Shown here: positions 8,807-17,472 of the stretch, piece after piece | Position numbering within the stretch: position 1 is the first letter of the stretch | How the letters are laid out: the number at the start of each line of letters is the position of its first letter | NCBI GenBank assembly: GCA_016710385.1 | Contig: JADJVX010000017.1 | Coordinates: 124,001-188,000 of the forward strand | DNA: 64,000 nucleotides | Reading direction: 5' to 3' | DNA from: Actinomycetales bacterium | GTDB taxonomy: Bacteria > Actinomycetota > Actinomycetes > Actinomycetales > Dermatophilaceae | The notes under the pieces: model-generated | Told to the model about the DNA's origin: nothing | Seen by the model: the letters and a program-made list of their open reading frames with translations, nothing else | The model's database searches: none | Position numbers and translations under genes: made by a program

Positions 8807-9307
8807 TCAGGCGCCCTCTCGAACACGACGGAACGATCCGTAATGGTCATCCGTGTAGTACAACTCCCCCTCGCGTCCGCGCACGATCCGGCGGGCCCCA
8901 CGGTCTCCGGATCCTGGCGTGACGACGGTGTACTCACGGTAGTAGCCATTTGCCCGGTTCGGGAGGATTGACTCGCGATTGGCGAAGGTCTGGTCGTCAT
9001 TTCGGGGGAATGGATACGGCCCGCCGGCACGGATCAACTCCAGGGTCGTCCGAGCCTCCTTCGGAAGCGCCGATTCGGCCACCCATCGCAGCCCGCTCTC
9101 GTGGTCGATCGAGTCGTTCGTCGACCCGGAAACCGGGACTCTCGACGTCGAGACCCCAGTGGATCGAGCGACCGACGGGGTGCCGGACGGCGCGCCCGAC
9201 GGCCCGGCCGACGGACCGCCGCGCCAGACCCAGACGAGCGCGACGAGCAGCACGAGGACCAGCCCGACCCCGACGAGCTGGACGACCTGGCGGGTATTGC
9301 GACTCAT
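8807..9307 (-). CDS. Guanyl-specific ribonuclease, RNase Sa/barnase type, membrane-anchored or secreted
   Basis: 166-residue protein: a hydrophobic segment at residues 8-28, a Gly/Ser/Pro linker to about 60, then a microbial ribonuclease domain. The C-terminal part follows RNase Sa closely. YREYTV supplies the general base Glu125, GARRIV the catalytic Arg140, and YTDDHYG the general acid His155. All three expected catalytic residues are present, so it should be active. The ATG at 9307 is chosen; a GTG at 9334 overlapping the gabD stop is an alternative and would add nine residues. The inhibitor gene follows directly. Confidence 0.88.
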   Translation of the reverse strand: MSRNTRQVVQLVGVGLVLVLLVALVWVWRGGPSAGPSGAPSGTPSVARSTGVSTSRVPVSGSTNDSIDHESGLRWVAESALPKEARTTLELIRAGGPYPFPRNDDQTFANRESILPNRANGYYREYTVVTPGSGDRGARRIVRGREGELYYTDDHYGSFRRVREGA

Positions 9308-9330
9308 CCGGCGCGCCGGCACGCCACCCC

Positions 9331-10794
9331 TCACGGGCCGGCGATGCCGACGTACTTGACCTCGAGGTATTCGTCGATGCCCTCAAAGCCGCCCTCCCGC
9401 CCGAAGCCGCTGGCCTTCACCCCACCGAATGGCGCCGCCGGGTTGGACACCACGCCTTGGTTGACCCCGACCATCCCGAACTCCAGCGCCTCGCTCACTC
9501 GCAGCGCACGCGACAGATCGCGGGTGAAGATATAGGCGATGAGCCCGTATGCCGTGTCGTTGGCTCGCGTCAGCGCCTCGTCCTCGGTGCGGAAGGTCGA
9601 GATCGGCGCCACCGGGCCGAAGATCTCCTCGACGGCGATGCGCGCGTCGGCAGGCACATCGGTCAGCACGGTCGGTTGGTAGAACCAGCCCGGGCCCTCG
9701 GCAGGCCCACCACCGACGACGACGCGCGCCCCACCGGCCACCGCCTCCTGCACGAGCGAATCGACTCCCTCGCGGGCCTTCTGGTCCACGAGCGGGCCGA
9801 CGTCGATCCCGTCCTGGGTGCCATCGCCCACGGTCAGCGCCGACATTCGGGCGGCGAACTTCTCCGAGAACTCCGCTGCCACCGACTCGTGCACGAGGAA
9901 CCGGTTGGCCGCTGTGCAGGCCTCCCCGATATTGCGCATCTTGGCCAGCATCGCCCCATTGACCGCGGCATCGACGTCGGCGTCCTCGAAGACGAGGAAG
10001 GGGGCATTGCCGCCCAACTCCATCGACAACCGCAACAGCCCCTGGGCCGACTGCTCGACCAGCTTCTGCCCCACGCCGGTCGAGCCGGTGAAGGTGAGCT
10101 TGCGCAACCGGGGGTCGCGGATGATCGGCTCCATGACCTCGCCGGTGTGAGCGGTGGTCACGACATTGAGCACGCCCTGCGGCAGACCGCACTCCTGCAG
10201 CAGCTGCGCGAGCAGGAGCATCGTCAAGGGCGTCTGCGACGCGGGCTTGACGACCATCGTGCAACCGGCCGCGATCGCCGGCCCGATCTTGCGAGTGCCC
10301 ATCGCGAGCGGGAAGTTCCACGGCGTGATCATCAGGGTGGGCCCGACCGGTTGCTTCATGGTGAGCAAGCGGCTGGCGCCGTTGGGCGCCACAGAGTAGC
10401 GACCGTGCACGCGCACCGCTTCCTCGCTGAACCAACGGAAGAACTCGGCTCCGTAGGCAACCTCGCCGCGTGCCTCGGCCAGCGGCTTGCCCATCTCCAG
10501 GGTCATCAGAAGCGCGAACTCCTCGGTCCGCTCGACGATCTTCTCGTATGCCGCCCGCAACAGTTCCCCGCGATCGCGCGGCGGCACCTTGGCCCAGGAG
10601 GCTTGCGCGGCGACAGCCGCGTCAAGGGCGGCCATCCCATCGGCCGGGGTCGCGCTCGCGACGTGGGCCAGGATCTCGCCCGTGGCGGGGTTGTCGACCG
10701 GGAGGGTCGATCCGTCAGAGGCAGCACGCCACTGGCCCGCGATGAGCAGGCCCTTGGGCACCGAGTCGAGCAGAGCAGCGGGGTTGACGGCCAT
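9331..10794 (-). CDS. gabD: Succinate-semialdehyde dehydrogenase (NAD(P)+)
   Basis: 487-residue aldehyde dehydrogenase that oxidises succinate semialdehyde to succinate, the last step of GABA breakdown. It shows the cofactor loop FTGSTGVGQKL, the general-base block LELGGNAPF and the catalytic cysteine in GEACTAANR. The ATG at 10794 follows an AGGAAGAG ribosome site; upstream codons in frame give a basic, non-homologous leader. It lies 88 bp downstream of gabT in the same direction, which strongly supports the GabD assignment over other aldehyde dehydrogenases. Confidence 0.9.
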   Translation of the reverse strand: MAVNPAALLDSVPKGLLIAGQWRAASDGSTLPVDNPATGEILAHVASATPADGMAALDAAVAAQASWAKVPPRDRGELLRAAYEKIVERTEEFALLMTLEMGKPLAEARGEVAYGAEFFRWFSEEAVRVHGRYSVAPNGASRLLTMKQPVGPTLMITPWNFPLAMGTRKIGPAIAAGCTMVVKPASQTPLTMLLLAQLLQECGLPQGVLNVVTTAHTGEVMEPIIRDPRLRKLTFTGSTGVGQKLVEQSAQGLLRLSMELGGNAPFLVFEDADVDAAVNGAMLAKMRNIGEACTAANRFLVHESVAAEFSEKFAARMSALTVGDGTQDGIDVGPLVDQKAREGVDSLVQEAVAGGARVVVGGGPAEGPGWFYQPTVLTDVPADARIAVEEIFGPVAPISTFRTEDEALTRANDTAYGLIAYIFTRDLSRALRVSEALEFGMVGVNQGVVSNPAAPFGGVKASGFGREGGFEGIDEYLEVKYVGIAGP

Positions 10795-10882
10795 CGTCTC
10801 TTCCTGTCCGGGATTGCCGAAAGTGTTGTCGGAGTGTCGATTTCGTGGGAAGTGCCTGCGCGGAGGCCGGGTAGTGCCGGGA

Positions 10883-12226
10883 CTAGACCGAGGCGGCGAA
10901 CGCCTCGTCGAGGATGTCCAGCCCCTCGAGGAGCAGCTCGTCACTCATCGACAGCGGCGGCAGGAACCGGAAGACATTGCCCAAGGTGCCACAGGTGAGC
11001 GTCACCAGGCCGCGCTCGTGGCACGCCCGGTTGATGGCAGCAGTGAGGGCGGCGGCGGGCTCCTTGGTGTCGCGGTCGGTGACCAACTCCATGGCGATCA
11101 TCGCGCCGCGGCCGCGGATCTCGCCGACCTGGGGGTATCGCTCGGCCAGCCCGTTGAGCCGGTCGGTGAGCAGGGCGCCGATCCGCCGCGCGCGTGACCT
11201 GAGGTCCTCGGCTTCCATCGTCTCGATCGAGGCCAGCGCCGCTGCGCACGCGACCGGGTTGCCGCCGTAGGTGCCGCCCAGCCCACCGGGGTGGATGGTG
11301 TCCATGATCTCGGCGCGACCGGTGACCGCCGACAACGGCATACCGCCGGCAATGCCCTTGGCCGTCGTGATGAGGTCGGGCACGACGCCCTCGTCGTCAC
11401 AGGCGAACCAGTCGCCGGTGCGGCAGAAGCCCGACTGCACCTCGTCGGCGATGAAGAGGATGTCGTGGTCGCGGCACCAATCGGCCAGCGCCGGAAGGAA
11501 ACCCCGCGGCGGAGTGATGAACCCACCTTCACCTTGAATAGGCTCGATGATCACGGCGGCGGTGTTCTCTTCGCCGATCTGGGCGTGGATCTGGTCGATG
11601 ATGTAGTCGAACGCCTCCTCCGCGCAGTGCTGCGGACCGCCCGGCCAGCGATACGGGTAGGCCATCGGCACCCGGTAGAGCTCACTGGCGAACGGCCCGA
11701 ACTTGTGCTTGTAGGGCATGTTCTTCGCGGTCATCGCCAGGGTGAGGTTGGTGCGGCCGTGGTAGGCGTGGTCGAAGGCGACGATGCCGTCCTTGCCGGT
11801 GTAGTGCCGCGCCACCTTGACGGCGTTCTCGACGGCCTCCGCGCCGGAGTTGAACAGGGCGCTGCGCTTGGCGTGGTCGCCCGGCGTGAGCTCGTTGAGC
11901 TTCTCGCAGACCTGCACGTATTCCTCGTAGGGCGTCACCATGAAGCAGGTGTGGGTGAAGTCCTCGATCTGGCGCTGCACCGCCTCGACGATCCGCGGCG
12001 CACCGTTGCCGACCGTCGTCACCGCAATGCCCGACCCGAAGTCGATGAGCTGGTTGTCGTCGGCGTCCACGAGAATGCCGCCGGCACCCCGTTCGACGTA
12101 GATCGGCAGCCCGGTGCTCACACCCGTGGACACCGACGCGAGCTTGCGGGCGTGCAGGGCCTGCGACCGCGGTCCGGGGATCGCGGTCTTGAGGATCCGG
12201 CGTTGCTCGATGGACTGGGCGGTCAT
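10883..12226 (-). CDS. gabT: 4-aminobutyrate--2-oxoglutarate aminotransferase
   Basis: 447-residue class III, PLP-dependent aminotransferase converting GABA and 2-oxoglutarate to succinate semialdehyde and glutamate. Family blocks visible are NSGAEAVENAVK, the PLP-stacking DHAYHGRTN, the aspartate in IADEVQSGFCRTG, and the Schiff-base lysine in TTAKGIAGG. The ATG at 12226 overlaps the stop of the upstream ureohydrolase gene as ATGA and follows an AGGAGA site inside that gene. The context of ureohydrolase above and gabD below fits GABA as substrate. Confidence 0.93.
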   Translation of the reverse strand: MTAQSIEQRRILKTAIPGPRSQALHARKLASVSTGVSTGLPIYVERGAGGILVDADDNQLIDFGSGIAVTTVGNGAPRIVEAVQRQIEDFTHTCFMVTPYEEYVQVCEKLNELTPGDHAKRSALFNSGAEAVENAVKVARHYTGKDGIVAFDHAYHGRTNLTLAMTAKNMPYKHKFGPFASELYRVPMAYPYRWPGGPQHCAEEAFDYIIDQIHAQIGEENTAAVIIEPIQGEGGFITPPRGFLPALADWCRDHDILFIADEVQSGFCRTGDWFACDDEGVVPDLITTAKGIAGGMPLSAVTGRAEIMDTIHPGGLGGTYGGNPVACAAALASIETMEAEDLRSRARRIGALLTDRLNGLAERYPQVGEIRGRGAMIAMELVTDRDTKEPAAALTAAINRACHERGLVTLTCGTLGNVFRFLPPLSMSDELLLEGLDILDEAFAASV

Positions 12227-13263
12227 GACGATGTCTCCTGTCGGGGAACGGGTCGGTCGGCGAGCAAGGGTGTGGTCGGGTCCCAGGAGGTGCCGTATGC
12301 CGTGTCACGCCGCCTTCGCGTGATTGCGGAAAGAGCCTCCAGGACAACGCGATTGGCTAGCGCAGCGGTGATATCGGCGTGGTCATAAGGCGGGCTGACC
12401 TCGACGACGTCGATCCCGACGATCGGCAACTCCAGGCAGACCCGGCGCACCGCATCGAGCAGTTCTCGAGCCGAGAGCCCGCCGGGCTCGGGCGTGCCGG
12501 TGCCCGGGGCATGGCCGGGATCGCAGACGTCGATGTCGACCGAGAGGAAGACTCCGTCACAGTCATCGGTGGCAATGGCGAACGCCTCGGTCAAGCAGGT
12601 GGCCAGGCCCCGAGCTCCGATCTCGGTCATCTCGTAGGACCGCATACCCTCAGCTGCCATCCAGTCGAGGGTCTCCGGCCCGGGCCAGTAGCCGCGCAGA
12701 CCCACCTGCAGGAAGCGGTCACCGCGCAGCGCTCCGCTTTCGATGAGCCGGCGCATCGGTTGACCGTGGCCCCACAACGATCCGAACTCCACGTCGCCGG
12801 TGTCGGCATGGGCATCGAAGTGGATCATCGACACCCGCCCGGCCCCGTGGACGTCGGCCACTCCGCTGGCGTCGGCATAGGCGATCGAGTGATCTCCCCC
12901 GAGCACGACCGGAATCGCGCCGGCACGGCATACGGCTGCGACTGCCTGTCGCAGTGACCCGAGCGACGTTTCGATGTCACCCGGCGGCATCATGATGTCG
13001 CCGGCGTCGAGCACCCGCAGGTCGCGCAGACCGTCGACACGTAAGGCGAGCGAGGGGCGCGAACCGTCGTGGCCGAGATAGTCGGTCGTGCGGATTGCCT
13101 GGGGGCCGAACCGGGTGCCCGGCCGGTGCGAGGTGCCGCCGTCGAAGGGCGCCCCGAGGATGACGACGTCCGCAGCGGCATAGGTGTCGGGCTCGCCCAG
13201 GTCGCACGGTGGCACCCCGAGAAAGGTGACGTCCGGACCGTACTGCGCGCCGTAGCGGCTCAT
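12223..13263 (-). CDS. Ureohydrolase, probable 4-guanidinobutyrase or agmatinase
   Basis: 346-residue arginase-family manganese hydrolase. Metal-binding blocks are GGDHSIAY, HFDAHADTGD and SVDIDVCDPGHAPG, with all ligand His/Asp residues present. Agmatinase would release putrescine and guanidinobutyrase would release GABA; each removes urea. Because the gene is coupled to gabT and followed by gabD, guanidinobutyrase is attractive, but the nearby putrescine genes keep agmatinase possible. The ATG at 13263 lies 10 bp after the stop of the saccharopine-dehydrogenase-like gene. Confidence 0.85.
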   Translation of the reverse strand: MSRYGAQYGPDVTFLGVPPCDLGEPDTYAAADVVILGAPFDGGTSHRPGTRFGPQAIRTTDYLGHDGSRPSLALRVDGLRDLRVLDAGDIMMPPGDIETSLGSLRQAVAAVCRAGAIPVVLGGDHSIAYADASGVADVHGAGRVSMIHFDAHADTGDVEFGSLWGHGQPMRRLIESGALRGDRFLQVGLRGYWPGPETLDWMAAEGMRSYEMTEIGARGLATCLTEAFAIATDDCDGVFLSVDIDVCDPGHAPGTGTPEPGGLSARELLDAVRRVCLELPIVGIDVVEVSPPYDHADITAALANRVVLEALSAITRRRRDTAYGTSWDPTTPLLADRPVPRQETSS

Positions 13264-13273
13264 GACATCGATC

Positions 13274-14542
13274 CTAGGCAGGCGGACCGGACGGATCGCG
13301 GTCGTCCATCCCCCAGGGCGATCCGTAGCCGACCGGCTTCGGGGCGGAGAGCAGGTCGAGGAAGGGCACCGCGTCGAATGCCTCTGGCCCGAGCACGCCC
13401 ACACCAGCCCAAACGCCGGAGGCGAGCAGCTCGAGCGCCACGATCGGATTGACGGCGGTCTGCCAGACGACGCACTGGGCGCCGTATTCGCGCATGGCCC
13501 ACTCGTTGTCGACGACGTGGTAAAGGTAGGTCGCTCGCGGCCGGCCGTCCGGGCCGGTGCCGGTCACCCAGAGTCCGGCACAGGTCTTGCCGGTCATCCG
13601 GGGGCCGATGGTGGCCGGGTCGGGCAGGCACGCGGCGACGACGTCCCGCGGGGAGACCCGCACGCCCTTGACATCGACGCTGGCAGTGGAGTCCAGCCCG
13701 AGCTCGTGCAACGTCCTCAGGATGCCGATCATCTGCTCGCCGAGGCCGTATTTGAAGGTGACCTTCTTGGCGTTGACCCACCGGGGCATGAGGACGACTT
13801 CCTCGTGCTCGACGTGGACGCACTCGACCGGGCCGATGCCCTCGGGAAAGTCGAACAGCAGCGGCTCGCTGAACGGCTCGGTGGTGCGCCAGCCGCTGCC
13901 GTCCTCCCAGATCAGTGGCGGGTTGAGGCACTCCTCGATGACCGTCCAGATCGAGAATCCAGGCGCGAAGATCTCGCGGCCGGCTTCGTCGCGGACCACG
14001 AGATTGGCGCCGTCTCGCACGCCCAGCTCGTCGATCTCGGCGAAGAGGTGGTCGGCGGCATACCGGGCGAAAACGTCCGAGAGGCCAGGTTCGACGCCGA
14101 TGCCGACGAGGGCGAGCAGCCCCTCGACTTCCCACTGCCCGGCCTGGTCGAACTGCTCCTGACCCAGCAGCACTCCGGGCAGCTCGTACGGCCGCTGCGG
14201 ATGCCGTTCGGACAGTGACATCGCCATGTCGAGGTAGTGACACCCGGCCGCCCGCGCGCCGTTGAAAATCGGCATGACGAAGCGCGGGTCGACAGCGTTG
14301 AAGATGTGCGTCGCCCGATGCCGTCTGGCCAGCGCCGCCACAGCCTCGGCATCCGACGCGTCGACCTGTGCTGCCGTCAGCCGCGACTCCCCCGGCCTGC
14401 GGGCCGAGGCGGCCGCAACCGTTGCCTCGGCCCGAGCCAAGTCATAGTCGGCGACGACGAAGGCGTCGAAGAAGTCGCGTTCGACGGCAATCCGCGCCGC
14501 CGCATCGCCGACTCCCCCGGAGCCGATCATGAGAATCCGCAC
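13274..14542 (-). CDS. Saccharopine dehydrogenase family oxidoreductase in polyamine operon
   Basis: 422-residue NAD(P)-dependent enzyme. It has an N-terminal Rossmann loop (MIGSGGVGDAAAR) and the family substrate region VGIGVEPGLSDVFARYAADH. Relatives include saccharopine, carboxynorspermidine and homospermidine-forming enzymes. It is embedded between the transporter genes and the ureohydrolase, so a substrate that is a polyamine or a polyamine-amino-acid conjugate is likely. The true reaction is unknown. It starts 58 bp after the potC-like stop. Confidence 0.75.
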   Translation of the reverse strand: MRILMIGSGGVGDAAARIAVERDFFDAFVVADYDLARAEATVAAASARRPGESRLTAAQVDASDAEAVAALARRHRATHIFNAVDPRFVMPIFNGARAAGCHYLDMAMSLSERHPQRPYELPGVLLGQEQFDQAGQWEVEGLLALVGIGVEPGLSDVFARYAADHLFAEIDELGVRDGANLVVRDEAGREIFAPGFSIWTVIEECLNPPLIWEDGSGWRTTEPFSEPLLFDFPEGIGPVECVHVEHEEVVLMPRWVNAKKVTFKYGLGEQMIGILRTLHELGLDSTASVDVKGVRVSPRDVVAACLPDPATIGPRMTGKTCAGLWVTGTGPDGRPRATYLYHVVDNEWAMREYGAQCVVWQTAVNPIVALELLASGVWAGVGVLGPEAFDAVPFLDLLSAPKPVGYGSPWGMDDRDPSGPPA

Positions 14543-14600
14543 GAGCTATCAATCCTGCTGTCTGGTGAATATGCCGGTGATGGGTCCAGTGGTGCAGCGG

Positions 14601-15431
14601 TCAGGACGACGGCGAGCGACGCCTGGAGCCGATCACCTGACCGACCACCACGAGGAGCACGGCGATGACGAACATCGAGAAGCCGATGACGTTGGCCTGC
14701 GCCGGGATGCCGCGCAAGTAGGACACATAGACGAACTTCGGGAAGGTCGACTCGTTGCCGGAGACGAAGTTGGTGATGATGAAGTCGTCGAAGGACAGCG
14801 AGAACGACAGCAGCGCCGCCGACACGATGCCCGGCAAGACCAGCGGGAAGGTGACCCGCCAGAAGGTGCTGCGCGCGTCGGCATACAGGTCTTCGGCAGC
14901 CTCCTCGAGACGCGGGTCGAGGCTCTGCAACCGCGCCTTGACCGTGACCACCACGAAGCTCAGACAGAACATGATGTGCGCGAGCACGATCGTCCAGAAC
15001 CCGAGCTTGAGGCCGATGCGGGTGAAGCCCTGCACGAAGATCGTCAGCAGCGAGGCGCCCAGGACGATCTCGGGCGTGGCCATCGGGATGAAGACGAGCA
15101 TGTTGCCCGCGCCCCGCCCCTTGAATTTGTGCCGCACCAGCGCGAAGGCAAGCATCGTCCCGAGGATGGTCGCCGCGAGTGTCGCGATGAACCCCACCCG
15201 GATCGAGGTCCCGAGCGACTCACAAATGCCTTCCACACCGCAGGGGTCCTGCCAGTGTTTGAGCGTCGGCGAACCCTCCGGGTTCCACGCGATATTGGAC
15301 TTGCGGTAGTTGTTGAACGAGAACGCAAAGGTGTATGCAACCGGTAGGAAGAGGTAGAGCAGCACCGCCACCGCAATGATCATGACGATGCGCTCGGAGA
15401 TCCAGAACCGCAACTTCTGACCCGTGGTCAC
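14601..15431 (-). CDS. potC: Spermidine/putrescine-type ABC transporter permease
   Basis: 276-residue inner-membrane subunit with about six helices. The cytoplasmic EAA loop reads EEAAEDLYADARSTF, the docking site for the ATPase. The Pot family placement comes from this loop, the length and the neighbours. The ATG at 15431 overlaps the potB stop by 4 nt. A long periplasmic segment after the first helix (NNYRKSNIAWNPEG) is typical of PotC/YdcV-type permeases. Uptake of putrescine or spermidine is inferred from the surrounding catabolic genes. Confidence 0.88.
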   Translation of the reverse strand: MTTGQKLRFWISERIVMIIAVAVLLYLFLPVAYTFAFSFNNYRKSNIAWNPEGSPTLKHWQDPCGVEGICESLGTSIRVGFIATLAATILGTMLAFALVRHKFKGRGAGNMLVFIPMATPEIVLGASLLTIFVQGFTRIGLKLGFWTIVLAHIMFCLSFVVVTVKARLQSLDPRLEEAAEDLYADARSTFWRVTFPLVLPGIVSAALLSFSLSFDDFIITNFVSGNESTFPKFVYVSYLRGIPAQANVIGFSMFVIAVLLVVVGQVIGSRRRSPSS

Positions 15432-16351
15432 AGGAGTTCCTCCGTCCCGTAGCGACGCACGTAGACGAAGACGAGCGCCAGGATGACCGCCATGAGGGTG
15501 AATGACAACGCCGCCGCCACCGGGAAGCCACCGAGCACCTTGAAGAACTGGCTCTCGATGACATTGCCGACCATCTTGGTCGAGTCCGATCCGAGCAACT
15601 CGGCGTTGACGTAGTCACCAGCGGCAGGGATGAAGGTGAGCAGGGTGCCGGCGAGCACGCCCGGCATCGACATCGGCAGGGTCACCCGGCGGAAGGTCGT
15701 CAGGCCATTGGCGTAGAGGTCACCGCCGGCTTCGATGATCTTGGGATCGGCCCGCTCCAGCGAGGCATAGATCGGCAGCACCATGAAGGGCAGGAAGTTG
15801 TACGTCAAACCCGCCACGACGGCGAATCCGGTCTCGGTGATGCGACCGCTGCTGGGCATGACGTGCAGCCATTTCAACGCGCCCACGACGGGCCCTTCGT
15901 CGGCGAGGATCTGCCGCCAGGCGATCGTGCGCAGGATGAAGGACGTGAAGAAGGGTGCGATGACGCAAATCATCATCAGACCGCGCCACTTGCCGGCCTT
16001 GAAGGCCATCGCATAGGCCAACGGATAGGCCAAGACGAAGGCCAGCAGTGTCGCGGAGCCTGCGAAGAGCAACGACCGCCCAAACTGCGGGAGGTATTCG
16101 GTCATCGCCGTGACATAGCTGCCGAAATTCACGTCGCGGTAGTAGTAGCCGGGGTAGCCCGGGAACTGCGACTGCAAGGACACGGCGGCCAGCTGGGCCA
16201 TCGGGGCGACGAAGAAGACCAGCAGCCACAGCACGCCGGGCAGCAAGAGCAGGTATGCCGTGATGCCGCCCTTCTTCGTCGGCTCCGGTGCCGGTCCGCC
16301 GGGCGTCTGCGCACCTGCCCCCGTGGAGCCGATATGCGCCAGGGCTGTCAT
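15428..16351 (-). CDS. potB: Spermidine/putrescine-type ABC transporter permease
   Basis: 307-residue permease partner of the 14601-15431 product. It has a Pro/Gly-rich cytoplasmic N-terminus, a first helix at about 30-55, a periplasmic loop with FPGYPGYYYRDVNFGSYV, and the EAA-type loop IEAGGDLYANGLTTF. The ATG at 16351 overlaps the stop of the ATPase gene by 4 nt, so potA, potB and potC are chained by coupled translation. Confidence 0.88.
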   Translation of the reverse strand: MTALAHIGSTGAGAQTPGGPAPEPTKKGGITAYLLLLPGVLWLLVFFVAPMAQLAAVSLQSQFPGYPGYYYRDVNFGSYVTAMTEYLPQFGRSLLFAGSATLLAFVLAYPLAYAMAFKAGKWRGLMMICVIAPFFTSFILRTIAWRQILADEGPVVGALKWLHVMPSSGRITETGFAVVAGLTYNFLPFMVLPIYASLERADPKIIEAGGDLYANGLTTFRRVTLPMSMPGVLAGTLLTFIPAAGDYVNAELLGSDSTKMVGNVIESQFFKVLGGFPVAAALSFTLMAVILALVFVYVRRYGTEELL

Positions 16352-17472
16352 GACCGGACTCCGAAGGCGTGGCCGGGATTCCAGGAGATCCAGACCTGGT
16401 CGCCCGGCTTGTTGCTGATCCGGTCGAGGTCGAGATTCTGCTCATAGACCGCCCAACGCCCGACGCCGGGGACGTCGACGAGGTATTGCGTCGCCACCCC
16501 AGTGAACGAGACGTCCAGGAGGGTCCCGGGGCCCAGGCTGGCGCCCGCAAGCGTCGCGCTCGGTGCTTCGTCGTGCACCCGGGTCTTCTCCGGACGAATG
16601 CCGAAGATCGCTTCGCCACCCTCTCCTGGAGCCATCCGCGAGGTGCGGACCTTGACCTTGTGGTCGCCGGCGCCGATGACGGTGAAGTCCCCGTCGATGC
16701 CCTGCACGGTGCCGTGCAGCATGTTGGACTGGCCGAGGAAGTTGGCGACGAACTTCGTCCGCGGCAGGTCGTAGAGGACCTCTGGAGCACCCATCTGCTC
16801 GATCTTGCCGAGGTTCATCACCGCGACCGTGTCGGCCATCGTCATGGCCTCCTCCTGGTCGTGGGTGACGTGGACGAAGGTCAGCCCGACCTCCATCTGG
16901 ATGCGCTTGAGCTCGACCTGCATCTCCCGCCGCAGCTTGAGGTCGAGTGCGCCGAGCGGCTCGTCGAGGAGCAGCACCTCGGGGTGGTTGACCAGCGCAC
17001 GAGCCACCGCCACGCGCTGCTGCTGACCACCGGACAACTGGGTCGGCTTGCGGTCGGCCAGGTGCGACAGTTGCACCAACTCCAACGTCGTGTTGGCCTC
17101 GCCGACCGGATCCGCCGAGCCCCGGCGCTTCGGGCCGAAGGCGACGTTGTCGCGCACAGTGAGGTGCGGGAAGAGCGCATAGGACTGGAAGACCGTGTTG
17201 ACCGGGCGCTCATAGGGCCGCGAACCGGTGAGATCGGTCGACCCGATCTTGATCCGGCCGGCCGTCGGCTGCTCCAAACCGGCGACCATGCGCAGGGTCG
17301 TCGTCTTGCCGCAGCCCGACGGGCCGAGCAAGGCGAAGAAGGATCCCCGAGGGACCGTCAACGACAGGTCGTCGACGGCCGTGAAGGTGGCGAAGCTCTT
17401 GGTGACGTTCTCGAGGATGAGGTCACCCTTGGCGTCGCGGAAGGCGCCGGAAGACTTGGAGAAGATTCCCAT
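16348..17472 (-). CDS. potA: Spermidine/putrescine-type ABC transporter ATPase
   Basis: 374-residue ATPase. Walker A GPSGCGKT is at residues 50-57, the signature LSGGQ at 146-150 and Walker B LLLDEP at 167-172. A C-terminal TOBE/OB region follows (FGIRPEKTRVHDE), as in PotA. The ATG at 17472 shares its last base position with the potD stop (TAATG); a GTG at 17496 inside potD is less likely. It energises the PotB/PotC pair. Confidence 0.9.
   Translation of the reverse strand: MGIFSKSSGAFRDAKGDLILENVTKSFATFTAVDDLSLTVPRGSFFALLGPSGCGKTTTLRMVAGLEQPTAGRIKIGSTDLTGSRPYERPVNTVFQSYALFPHLTVRDNVAFGPKRRGSADPVGEANTTLELVQLSHLADRKPTQLSGGQQQRVAVARALVNHPEVLLLDEPLGALDLKLRREMQVELKRIQMEVGLTFVHVTHDQEEAMTMADTVAVMNLGKIEQMGAPEVLYDLPRTKFVANFLGQSNMLHGTVQGIDGDFTVIGAGDHKVKVRTSRMAPGEGGEAIFGIRPEKTRVHDEAPSATLAGASLGPGTLLDVSFTGVATQYLVDVPGVGRWAVYEQNLDLDRISNKPGDQVWISWNPGHAFGVRS

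Noticed and set aside
8950..10998. Long plus-strand open frame (682 codons)
   Set aside because: It is antisense to gabD and the RNase gene, is rich in Arg/Pro/Gly/His, and shows no family motif; it is a typical shadow of a high-GC gene.
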